From: Arabidopsis thaliana
Lineage: Eukaryota; Streptophyta; Magnoliopsida; Brassicales; Brassicaceae
Direction: 5' to 3'
DNA length: 64,000 nt
Assembly (NCBI RefSeq): GCF_000001735.4
Contig: NC_003070.9
Coordinates: 1,488,001-1,552,000 of the forward strand
This document shows, in pieces, positions 29,025-39,454 of this stretch. A program made the position numbers and the translations under genes. The notes beneath the pieces are model-generated. The model saw nothing but the letters and a program-made list of their open reading frames with translations, did no database searches and was not told the DNA's origin. Position 1 is the first letter of the stretch, and each line of letters opens with the position of its first letter.

Positions 29025-30792
29025 CTTTTCTTATACTCCGGAAACTGAAAGCAAACCCTAGAAGCAAAAAAAAGTAGAGAGTTTTGTCAAAATTTAGGGT
29101 TTGAAGAAGAAGGGAAATTTCTTCGAGGCTGGAAAAATATGGCAATACTTTTGTCCACGTCAACAACTTTACAACCTTCTTTTTGTATGAACAACAATAA
29201 CTTAAATCTTTCTTCGGAGTCGTTTATCTTTCTTCTTGAAGATCATACAAAATGATATAAGCAAACAGAAGAATTGGAGATGATTGTAGGAAACAAAGGA
29301 CCCACTAATTGAAAGCAAGAAAAAAGAGCCTTGCATAAAAAAGACATCACAATCACAAATTAATTTGTTATTGAATAACCAACCCAAAAATAATGAATTT
29401 TCACATACTCAAAATTATTCGAAACTACCGATTTTTTACCCTTTTAAAAGAAAAGAAAAAAACTAATCAGCAGACTGAAATAAAAACTATGATTGATTCA
29501 AGAGTCATATCATATGTAGTGTAGATGGAAATCAATTGTTGTCCAAAGAAAAAACTTTAAAATTTCTACACTATAATAGCTTTGATGGATGGTGATTTAA
29601 TTTAAAATTTCGAGGTATTTTGATCAGTTTTGATTTAGATGGGATAGGAAAGAGAAGACGAAAAGAGAAATGTTGGACTCATTTGTTCAAAGCAAATAAA
29701 ATGGGAAAAAGTAGGTACAAATAAATTCCCAACTCTATCCTGTTTATTAAAAAAACAATATTTTCGTGAGAACAAAACAAAATTTAATTAAATATAATCA
29801 TTAGTAGATTTTCAAAAAATAAAAACTCTTCAGGAAAAAGTGTAAACTACTATTTGGCGATTAAGAAAGAAAAAAAAATTGAAATGAAAAAAATAGTATT
29901 ATATCTGTGCACCTGTGCGACGGACCAACATATAGTTATTATACAACTTACAACCAACGTGACATAAGGCCTGGGTGATGTATTAATTTTTTCCAGCTAT
30001 TTCTTATCATCATCATCGTATTTAAACGTTTTTATTACACACATTAATATGTAAATGTATACTACTACTATAAAGTATATACACGTGTTTATATATAAAA
30101 CCAAACGTATAATGAAAATAAGGATATACGAAGAGAATACAAACCTTTCTGTTTTTTTTGGTAGGCAAGGGAATACTAACCTTTAATCTTTCCTCTTTAT
30201 TGTTTTCTTGAAGGTTTCATCTCTGACTATGCAGAAATTGATAAGATTATTTAAAGAAGAATACAATAAATCAGAAAGTCAGAAAGCAAATTAGGAGAGG
30301 AATGAAAGATATTAGAGGCAAGAAATCAATTAATTAATGCTAAAGAAGGCAAAATTTAAGACAAAATATAGATGACTAACTGAAAATTCAACATACAGGA
30401 TATATTAAATTATAAAAAAAAAACATCATGAAAGTGAGAGTTTTATAAAGATGCTAAGAAAACTGAAGTGTAATGGATCCAATGATACTTTAAACAAATA
30501 AATTTGTGTACATGAATTAATGGATAAAATAAAGAAAACAGCAGAAATGATGAGGTTTTCGAGACATACACTGGGATATAGGAAGAAGCGACGAAACCCT
30601 AGAGGGAGAGAGAGAGAAGAGTAGAGCGGTGTCTGGTCTGAGATTTGTTTCTCGGAAAACCGCTGATGGTTTTGTGAAGCGCGGTTTTGTTGGCGAGCAA
30701 AAGGTTTGAAAGGTAGGTGCAAATCTTGGAGGAAGAGAGATGAGAGAGTAATGACAGAGAGAATTGAGAGGGTGCAATGAAATTAAATGGTG
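29025..30792 (-). other. HDG2 leader and probable 5' UTR intron
   Basis: A GTATGT donor preceded by CCCAGT at 30569-30570 and acceptors TTCTAG or TTTCAG about 20-35 bases upstream of the HDG2 ATG frame a likely leader intron of about 1.5 kb. The first leader exon (30570 to about 30790) is CT rich. The two overlapping minus-strand ORFs in it (30426-30804) are consistent with a low-stop CT-rich leader, not genes. An L1-box word lies in the intron at 30052-30059. Confidence 0.5.
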
Positions 30793-30822
30793 CGAGAGGG
30801 ACACTTAATTATCCTACACGCT

Positions 30823-30834
30823 TATATATATATA
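30823..30834 (-). promoter_or_regulatory. TATA box of HDG2
   Basis: On the minus strand the run reads TATATATATAAG, placed about 30-40 bases upstream of the CT-rich leader. A GA microsatellite lies next to it. Confidence 0.5.
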
Positions 30835-30999
30835 GAGAGAGAGAGATATGTTACAATTTATTTTATTTATGTTACAAAATTATGTGTTGTTTTTCATCTT
30901 ATATACAATGTCAACCTAAAATAATTTTATTTTTTATTTATTTAAAATATTATAATGTGGTGAGGAATGACGGCTAACGGTCTATGAGCCTATGAGACT

Positions 31000-31007
31000 T
31001 ACATTTA
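31000..31007 (-). promoter_or_regulatory. L1-box upstream of HDG2
   Basis: TACATTTA on the plus strand is TAAATGTA on the gene's strand, a perfect match to the L1-box TAAATG(C/T)A bound by HD-ZIP IV proteins. It lies about 170 bases upstream of the TATA run. HDG2 and its relatives bind this element, so self- or cross-regulation is plausible. Confidence 0.6.
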
Positions 31008-32917
31008 TCTATTAGATATGTAGTTATTTTTAAAAAATCATTAGCATTATTCATAACTTATGCATATGCAATAAATCACCACTTAACAAAATTAACTATA
31101 TTAAAAAAAGATTTAACTATATTGAAATTTGCTTTAATACAGTTCTCCATTTACAGAAAAAGTTAGACAATAGTCCCCATTTGTCAAGGATACAATTTTA
31201 AAAGTAATTTTCTGAAATTTTAATACTCTTAGATTATTTATAATATGGAAAAAAATTATATAGTTTTTTAACTAAAATTCAATGACTTGTTATAGTTAAT
31301 ATTTATCTTTATGAGATATAAATTTAATTTTTACTTTCAAAAAATATGACTATTATATTTTTAACTATTTTATTTTATTATTATTTCATATCTTTGTTAT
31401 AAATTTAATTGTAAAGAAGGAAAATTTCATGATTCTTCTTCCACATGGCATTTTCTTAAATATTATAGAAGTTTAGGTTGTATTATTGTTAGTCAGACAG
31501 AAGTTGATTGAGTGATGTATTTATTTTATTTCATTTAAAAGAAGAAAATCTAAAAATCATCACCTTAATTTTGAGTTTTGTTTACGAAACAATTGTTTTT
31601 TCAATTTAAGGAAGTCAATGAAATATCACTTTTTTCACAGTAAGACTTCATTTTACATGCCTAGAAATATTAATTACTTTGTGGCCCAAGCATTTATAAC
31701 TATAACGTGCAATTAAGCTATTTAAAATACGGATCACCCATTAAAAAGGTGATAATTTGTAAAAGCCATGCATTCATCTTAATTTATCACGCGAATATAT
31801 AGAGAAATATACTGCGTATTTAATTACCTAGTTCTTAAGCTTTGTTTTTTTTTTTAAAGTCCTTATAGCTATAGCTTTAACACTCAAGTTTTTCTTTTCA
31901 GTAAGTTTATACTTTACCTAGATTCTTTAAAATAACTATATATAAAAAAACAATAACCCAACTTATTTCTGATTTTTACTGTATATATGTAGGTACAGAT
32001 ATATAGATGGAGTTATACGTACGTACGTATGCGATAGGGTGGCGAATAGTTTCGACGCATTAAATGTGTACACAGAGGCTGCATGGGCTTTAGGCCATTT
32101 ACTGCTCTCATGCCTCTCTTGCACTTTAACCTCCTCTTCCTTCTTCGTACTCTCCTACTAAAAAAAACTAGTAATTCAACGCCTAACATTTTAGTTTTTT
32201 CTTTTTTTTTTTTTTTTTTTTTTAGTTTTTTCTTTTTTCCTGCTACATCACTAAAAGTTAATTATTTCAAAAAAGAATTGCTACAATACTATTCACATTT
32301 TAAGTTTGTTTCATCCTCGTAAGTCTCAAATATTTATTTTTAGTTTATTTCTTTTTTTTGTCAAACTTTTAGTTTATTTCAATTAGTGTTTTTTCTGCCA
32401 ATATGATCAAATCTGAGATTCAAAATGGAATTCTTCTGTTGAAAAAATGGATGCTTTTGTAATAAATTCAAGATCGTAGTTTTTTTTTGTTTCTGGGCTT
32501 CGTATATGGGCCATAAGACGGAAGTAAACTTTTGGCCCATTATATATTTTATCCCCAACGAGAATGGCAAGGCCGAAAGTCTCATTCTCCGAGAGTGGAA
32601 AGTTAGTTAAGGAAAATGATTGATTTTTTTGTTTTGTTTTGCATTAGTCTATAGGACGACTTGTTTCACAAGAAACTAGCCGTATATTGTAATATCCAAT
32701 CACTGAATTGAGCAACTTGGATAGTTTACATTGAGAATGCAGGAACGTGGATTCCACAAACTATAACAGTTTATTATAGTTTTTAACTTTTGAGAGCTAA
32801 GGACTAATAAAAAAATTCCCCAAACTACATCTTCTCCAAAGTCAATAGCTTTTCAAAGCGCAAAAGATGATTTGAAGCTTTCTTAATCGTTGCATGATTT
32901 CGATTTCTTCTAATTGT
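31008..32917. other. AT-rich spacer between HDG2 and PER1
   Basis: No gene supported. It has a very AT-rich stretch at 31010-31980, an ACGTACGTACGT palindrome-like run near 32018-32029, a 22-base T tract at 32202-32223 and GGCCCA words near 32509 and 32535. Confidence 0.55.
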
Positions 32918-33102
32918 GGAAATTTAATATATTTAATTGCAGCACCAGCAGAGATCAAGAAGATAGTGGAGGCCATGCAATGTCCTCCTCGAGCTCCTCT
33001 TGTATTTCAACCCTCATTAAGAAACAGAGGAAAAATGCAAATGGGATTATCTAAATCTTGTTTGGCATTTCTCCATGGACTATTTCAAAGCCGCTGGGTG
33101 AT

Positions 33103-33110
33103 CTATAAAA
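33103..33110 (+). promoter_or_regulatory. TATA box of PER1
   Basis: CTATAAAA about 92 bases upstream of the PER1 ATG. The mirror copy at 39261-39268 serves PER2. Confidence 0.65.
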
Positions 33111-33201
33111 GGCCTGAGAATGTCTCCTTCATCTTCATCTCCAAAGCTCGTTCTCACCTTACTTGGCAAACACTCAACGAAGAAAGGAGAGAGAGACGGT
33201 A

Positions 33202-34447
33202 ATGGCGATCAAGAACATTCTCGCCCTTGTGGTTCTTCTTAGCGTGGTTGGAGTTTCTGTCGCCATTCCACAGTTGCTTGACCTCGACTACTACCGGTCT
33301 AAGTGTCCCAAGGCAGAGGAAATTGTTCGTGGTGTCACAGTACAATATGTTTCTCGCCAGAAAACCCTTGCCGCTAAACTTCTAAGGATGCATTTCCATG
33401 ATTGTTTCGTCAGAGTAAGCTTGGTTCACTTGTTCGAGACTGTTAACCAAGGGATATGAAAAAACTAGCTAGTCCTAACACTCTTTTGTAATGATTCATG
33501 TAGGGATGTGATGGTTCCGTTCTTCTGAAATCTGCAAAGAATGATGCGGAAAGAGACGCTGTCCCCAACCTGACCCTGAAAGGTTATGAAGTGGTGGATG
33601 CGGCCAAGACAGCGCTGGAGAGGAAGTGTCCTAATCTCATTTCTTGCGCTGATGTTCTTGCCTTGGTCGCCAGAGATGCCGTGGCAGTGGTAACATTCCA
33701 TTTTCGCAATGGACTAGTGATTTTGTCATTCCAAAACTGAAGACTATAGTATGTATATAACTTATTAATTGTCTTTGAACAGATCGGGGGACCATGGTGG
33801 CCGGTTCCATTGGGCCGCAGGGATGGACGCATCTCGAAATTGAACGATGCATTGCTAAATTTACCATCTCCTTTCGCCGACATAAAGACGCTGAAGAAGA
33901 ACTTTGCCAACAAGGGTCTTAACGCTAAAGACCTTGTGGTTCTCTCAGGTATGTCTGCAGCTGGCACCTTATGATGTGCAATTCTCAAAAGAGTTATCAA
34001 TTTGAAAGCTGAACAAAAATGGTTTCTTGAGTAGGGGGTCACACCATTGGAATCTCTAGTTGCGCTCTCGTCAACAGTCGTCTCTACAACTTCACAGGAA
34101 AGGGCGATTCTGACCCATCCATGAACCCTAGCTACGTGAGGGAATTGAAGAGAAAGTGCCCGCCTACAGATTTCAGAACCTCACTGAACATGGACCCAGG
34201 CAGTGCGTTGACATTCGACACTCACTACTTCAAGGTCGTGGCTCAGAAGAAAGGGCTCTTCACATCTGACTCTACGCTTCTCGATGACATTGAGACCAAA
34301 AACTACGTTCAGACTCAGGCCATTCTCCCTCCTGTGTTTTCTTCTTTCAATAAAGATTTCTCCGATTCCATGGTCAAACTTGGTTTCGTCCAAATTCTTA
34401 CCGGCAAAAATGGTGAGATCAGGAAGAGATGCGCCTTCCCTAACTAA
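33202..34447 (+). CDS. PER1: Class III peroxidase 1, secreted
   Basis: Secreted heme peroxidase that oxidises phenolics with hydrogen peroxide in the cell wall or apoplast. Four exons, 33202-33414, 33504-33689, 33783-33948 and 34035-34447, encode 325 residues with GT-AG junctions. A signal peptide covers about residues 1-22. The distal heme site is RMHFHDCF with GCDGSVLL after it; the proximal histidine lies in LSGGHTIG. The eight conserved disulfide cysteines are all present. The intron positions match those of RCI3 in this window. The coding sequence is the same as that of PER2 on the other strand, so expression reads cannot separate the two from coding sequence alone. AT1G05240 by order. 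Confidence 0.95.
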
Positions 34448-34778
34448 TTTGGATCGATCAGACCGGGTTTCGGATGATTTTGAGTCTACACGTTTTTCTC
34501 TGCTTATTTTCTTTCTTTTTCTTTTTTCTTTCACGGAAGTTTGAGCTTTGGTGTTGTCTTCTTCTGTTTCTTCCATGAATAATTGTTTTTTGTTGAGTAA
34601 CTTTACATTTGTATTCTTTACGGTGACTGTGTTTTGTAATGGAAAAAGTTTGTTTCGAATTCATCCGTTAAACGTAAACCTAAATTAAACAAAAATTATA
34701 ATTGGAAAGCAAAACATTTTGTAAGCTTCGTGGTGTTTTTACTATGAATTAATATTTATGTTTGTTTTTCACGGTTAA

Positions 34779-35480
34779 TGGTTATGGTTATTAACCGTTT
34801 TAATAATTTATTTTCACGGTTAATGGTTACAATAATAAATGATCTATTTTCACGGTTAATGGTTACGGTTATTAACCGTTTTATACGGTTATGATTACGG
34901 TCGGGGTATGGTTAATAAACGGTCTGGTTACGATCCAAAATACGGTTACGGTTAGAATTTGGTCATACTTTGATGACACCTTTTAGGGGTTTGGATGTTG
35001 TGTCCAATTAGTTTACAAAAAATTGAAAATTTAACACTTATAAGAAAAAACCTTTTAGTTTTAATAGTAGTAATATAAAAATATTGTTTAAAAAACATTT
35101 TTAAATAAAATAAAAATATTGTTTTAAAAACATTTTTAAATAAAATAAAAATAAGTGTTAAAAAGTTAAATTAGGTGTAAACTATATTGAACCGATGACG
35201 CCTCTTAGGGGTTTGGACGTTGTGTCCAATTAGTTTACACAAAATTTAAAAATTTAACACATATAAGAAAAAACTTTAAAGTTTAAAAACCTTATAGTTT
35301 TAATAGTATTAATACAAAATATAGTTTTAAAAACATTTTTAAATAAAATAAAAATAAGTGTTAAAAAGTTAAATTAGGTATAAACCATATTGAACCGATG
35401 ACGCCTCTTAGGGGTTTGGACGTTGTGTCCAATTAGTTAACACAAAATTTAAATATTTAACACTTATAAGAAAAAACCTT
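34779..35480. repeat. CGGTTA array and three diverged ~200-bp direct repeats
   Basis: Directly inside the left arm, 34771-34960 carries repeated CGGTTAATGGTTACGG words, partly palindromic. Then the block GGGGTTTGGACGTTGTGTCC plus AATTAGTTTACACAAAATTT, TTAACACTTATAAG and long A/T runs occurs three times, starting near 34968, 35195 and 35393. No coding potential. Confidence 0.7.
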
Positions 35481-35585
35481 ATAGTTTTAGTAAGAAAATA
35501 AAAAAAGGAAGAAAAACAAAAATAAGGAAGGAGGAAAGTAAAATACCTTGTTGGGCTTGGGAAGCAAAAAGGGCCCAAACAGCAA

Positions 35586-35726
35586 AGTCCATTCGAAAGC
35601 GTAATGTGGGTCCACCGTTCTCTTGTGGTTGTCTTCTCTCGTGAGAATTTTTTCTGATCTTCCGCTCGAAAAGTCCATTCGAAACCCTTAGACGAAACTC
35701 TGAGAATTTTTTCCGATCTTCCTCTT
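35586..35726. repeat. Short duplicated block in the peroxidase spacer
   Basis: AAGTCCATTCGAAA and GAGAATTTTTTC(T/C)GATCTTCC occur twice about 60-85 bases apart. Downstream, TAACCGTTGGGATTATA is also doubled near 36122 and 36149. The 35700-36070 segment has higher GC and looks like a gene leader without an ORF behind it. Confidence 0.55.
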
Positions 35727-36469
35727 GTTCATCCTCTCACACGATCAGATCTGACGGCGAAGGCGAAGAAGCAAACGTACGTTCATCGGAGTGTTGGCGT
35801 CGACATTAGCTTGGCGATTGATAGTTTGATTTTCATCTTCAGATTCTAAAATCAAATCCAGTTCAACTGAAATCGATCTCGATTGGAGAGGGTTATTCAA
35901 TCAATGATGATGAACTCGAACTCACGGCTTACTTCAATGTCGATCGGCGAAGAGAAAAAAATGAGAATGATGATAGATTTTGGTTTTCGTTTCTCGAAGA
36001 AGAAAAAATAAGAAAGAAGTAGAGGTGAATAGAGAATTTTGATTTCTCAAGTATGAAGAAGAAGAGGAAGAAGAGAATGCGTGAGAGTGTATTTATAATA
36101 AGCAAACAAGGTTCTTGGTTCTAACCGTTGGGATTATATTTATTAATCTAACCGTTGGGATTATAGAGGAAATCTAAACTTAGATCCGATTTCCATTTTA
36201 CTAATATCAATTTAAACAAGAGGAAATTTCGTTTTAGTTGTTTCCTTTTTTCGATGCCTTTGGTTATTTCCTTCTTGTGATATAACGGTTAGAAGAATCA
36301 TCTTTTTGATCAAGAATAGATGGTTTTATAAGTATGTAACTTCCTTTTGTCAATATTATTTGCTTACTAATTTCATTCTAAATGGTTTTATGCTTTCTTT
36401 TAGGATCAGGTTTATTTGTTGTATACAGAAAAACAATTTCCGTTCCTAACATGTTGTGCTGGTACAGGC

Positions 36470-36699
36470 AATGTTTGTTTTTGGAGCAGAAGCTAGATTC
36501 TGAGGACTTGATTGACATCAGGCTACCAATGCTAGTCTATGTGTCAGGAGCCATGAATGATTGATTGCTTTGGTTTTGAACCAGCGAGGAACGCTACCAT
36601 ATCCTCAATCTTGATTCTTACCCCTACATTCTACAACTCCATGGCTATGTTCAGTTCCCTCAGAGGAAACCACATTGTCTTCTTTGATGTTAGTAATGT
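36470..36699 (+). pseudogene. Decayed cellulose-synthase-like (CSLD-type) fragment
   Basis: Broken pieces of a cellulose synthase superfamily protein, in order on the plus strand. MF-FGAEA is followed by EDLID-IRLPMLVYVS, which is joined directly to GAMN; the normal REKRPGY...KKA between them is missing. Then come ILNLDS-PYI (family: ILNLDCDHYI), YNSMAM, QFPQR, and NHIVFFDV (family: NHNTVFFDV). Frames shift and stops occur between pieces, so it is dead. IRLPMLVYVS followed by GAMN is typical of the CSLD clade by memory. The fragment covers about 100 residues of a ~1,100-residue protein, around the first catalytic Asp. It lies in the spacer of the peroxidase inverted repeat, and no other CSLD part is seen nearby. 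Confidence 0.85.
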
Positions 36700-37338
36700 A
36701 TACACTCTTTAGTGCCAGTGGTCGTTGACCATTAGTAAAGCCATGGGTATTGTTATAATATGGAAGGCGAATTTAGATCTAAAGAGCTCATCCAACATAA
36801 AGAAGAGAGATTTAAAAGAACAAATTGCAAGTATCATTTGAAGCAGAGACAATGAGAAGAGCTCCATCCCTAAACAACAACCGTGTCAAGCATGGTGCCT
36901 AATGTCTGAACTATGTTTGATGACATATGCTCAATCGTAGTCATTCACCTTTTGAATTTTGTCTTTTCTCATATACCGCACAAGTAGATTCCAATATCTA
37001 ACCAACATCCAGTCACAATTTTGAATACGACAAATCAACGAAGCCCCACATAAACAAACAATCAAAGAAATTTTAATCTCATAATAAAGGTAAACGACAG
37101 TAATGGTACACGTATTATTAGCTAGTACAGTGAACAACAAATCAACACAATAATGTTGAACTAGTTCGTTGCATCAGGAACATCATAGTAGCGTATAATA
37201 AGTGTGTTTTGTTACCGGGCCTAAGGTGTAAGGTCTTGTATGAAAGTTCTGTTTTCTTGATGGATATAGTCCAGAGAAGATCCGAATCCGATTCGACTGT
37301 GATTTTCTCTTCTTTAACCGTTTTAACTATGAATTAAT

Positions 37339-37516
37339 ATTTTTGTTATTGATGGCCTTAACTTTAGTATGTTTTACTTCGGCCTTAACATTCATCAATA
37401 ACAAAAATAAAACACACCTATGATAAGGCCAATGTTAAGGCCAAAGTAAAACATACGAAATTTAATATGTAAGGCCAAAGTCCAATGTTATCATATGTAA
37501 GGCCAAAGTCCAATGT
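37339..37516. repeat. Nested foldback cluster
   Basis: ATTTTTGTTATTGATG (37339-37354) is the exact reverse complement of 37393-37408. The 26 bases at 37367-37392 pair with 37431-37456 with one mismatch. TAAGGCCAAAGTCCAATGT then occurs twice (37470-37488, 37498-37516). A further inverted pair, GAATTAATATTT near 37331 and AAATATTAATTC near 37615, spans the inner edge of the right arm. Confidence 0.8.
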
Positions 37517-37592
37517 GTTTGTTTCCCACCTATGATCCTAAAATTATCAATAAAAATGAAAACTCCTTGACATAAAAACATAAATAAATTTT

Positions 37593-39454
37593 TTAACCGT
37601 GAAAAACAAACATAAATATTAATTCATAGTAAAAACACCACGAAGCTTACAAAATGTTTTGCTTTCCAATTATAATTTTTGTTTAATTTAGGTTTACGTT
37701 TAACGGATGAATTCGAAACAAACTTTTTCCATTACAAAACACAGTCACCGTAAAGAATACAAATGTAAAGTTACTCAACAAAAAACAATTATTCATGGAA
37801 GAAACAGAAGAAGACAACACCAAAGCTCAAACTTCCGTGAAAGAAAAAAGAAAAAGAAAGAAAATAAGCAGAGAAAAACGTGTAGACTCAAAATCATCCG
37901 AAACCCGGTCTGATCGATCCAAATTAGTTAGGGAAGGCGCATCTCTTCCTGATCTCACCATTTTTGCCGGTAAGAATTTGGACGAAACCAAGTTTGACCA
38001 TGGAATCGGAGAAATCTTTATTGAAAGAAGAAAACACAGGAGGGAGAATGGCCTGAGTCTGAACGTAGTTTTTGGTCTCAATGTCATCGAGAAGCGTAGA
38101 GTCAGATGTGAAGAGCCCTTTCTTCTGAGCCACGACCTTGAAGTAGTGAGTGTCGAATGTCAACGCACTGCCTGGGTCCATGTTCAGTGAGGTTCTGAAA
38201 TCTGTAGGCGGGCACTTTCTCTTCAATTCCCTCACGTAGCTAGGGTTCATGGATGGGTCAGAATCGCCCTTTCCTGTGAAGTTGTAGAGACGACTGTTGA
38301 CGAGAGCGCAACTAGAGATTCCAATGGTGTGACCCCCTACTCAAGAAACCATTTTTGTTCAGCTTTCAAATTGATAACTCTTTTGAGAATTGCACATCAT
38401 AAGGTGCCAGCTGCAGACATACCTGAGAGAACCACAAGGTCTTTAGCGTTAAGACCCTTGTTGGCAAAGTTCTTCTTCAGCGTCTTTATGTCGGCGAAAG
38501 GAGATGGTAAATTTAGCAATGCATCGTTCAATTTCGAGATGCGTCCATCCCTGCGGCCCAATGGAACCGGCCACCATGGTCCCCCGATCTGTTCAAAGAC
38601 AATTAATAAGTTATATACATACTATAGTCTTCAGTTTTGGAATGACAAAATCACTAGTCCATTGCGAAAATGGAATGTTACCACTGCCACGGCATCTCTG
38701 GCGACCAAGGCAAGAACATCAGCGCAAGAAATGAGATTAGGACACTTCCTCTCCAGCGCTGTCTTGGCCGCATCCACCACTTCATAACCTTTCAGGGTCA
38801 GGTTGGGGACAGCGTCTCTTTCCGCATCATTCTTTGCAGATTTCAGAAGAACGGAACCATCACATCCCTACATGAATCATTACAAAAGAGTGTTAGGACT
38901 AGCTAGTTTTTTCATATCCCTTGGTTAACAGTCTCGAACAAGTGAACCAAGCTTACTCTGACGAAACAATCATGGAAATGCATCCTTAGAAGTTTAGCGG
39001 CAAGGGTTTTCTGGCGAGAAACATATTGTACTGTGACACCACGAACAATTTCCTCTGCCTTGGGACACTTAGACCGGTAGTAGTCGAGGTCAAGCAACTG
39101 TGGAATGGCGACAGAAACTCCAACCACGCTAAGAAGAACCACAAGGGCGAGAATGTTCTTGATCGCCATTACCGTCTCTCTCTCCTTTCTTCGTTGAGTG
39201 TTTGCCAAGTAAGGTGAGAACGAGCTTTGGAGATGAAGATGAAGGAGACATTCTCAGGCCTTTTATAGATCACCCAGCGGCTTTGAAATAGTCCATGGAG
39301 AAATGCCAAACAAGATTTAGATAATCCCATTTGCATTTTTCCTCTGTTTCTTAATGAGGGTTGAAATACAAGAGGAGCTCGAGGAGGACATTGCATGGCC
39401 TTCCACTATCTTCTTGATCTCTGCTGGTGTTTCAATTGAATATATTAAATTTCC
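37593..39454 (-). repeat. Inverted repeat, right arm (holds PER2)
   Basis: Right arm, the mirror of 32918-34778. It is one base longer because of an extra A in GTGGAAGGCC (left arm GTGGAGGCC). The arms are tail to tail across a 2,814-base spacer. Confidence 0.93.
37924..39169 (-). CDS. PER2: Class III peroxidase 2, secreted, coding-identical to PER1
   Basis: Four exons in transcription order: 38957-39169, 38682-38867, 38423-38588, 37924-38336, encoding 325 residues that I read as the same as PER1, with identical introns. The function, signal peptide, heme sites and cysteines are as for PER1. The promoter is shared only for the first 280 bases upstream of the ATG; beyond 39454 the flanks differ, so the two genes may be regulated differently. 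PER1 and PER2 converge, so read-through from either would make RNA complementary to the other. AT1G05250 by order. Confidence 0.95.

Larger units (their letters stand above)
32918..34778 (+). repeat. Inverted repeat, left arm (holds PER1)
   Basis: Left arm of a 1.86 kb inverted repeat. From 32975 to 34778 each base I compared pairs with the right arm at position 72371 minus x, including introns and both UTRs. One extra base in the right arm and a few substitutions mark the outer 50 bases. Identity stops sharply after 34778. Confidence 0.93.

Noticed and set aside
30426-30804. Two overlapping ORFs of 95-98 codons upstream of HDG2
   Set aside because: They lie in the CT-rich leader and its splice donor. 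The leader explains the lack of stops.
33584-34042. 152-codon antisense ORF inside PER1, with its mirror at 38329-38787
   Set aside because: It runs across exons and introns of the peroxidase and has no domain. It is doubled only because the arms are copies.
34779-37592. Spacer as a virus-like or LTR element
   Set aside because: No gag/pol-like coding, no terminal direct repeats and no primer-binding site that I can see. The only protein-like content is the CSLD relic.
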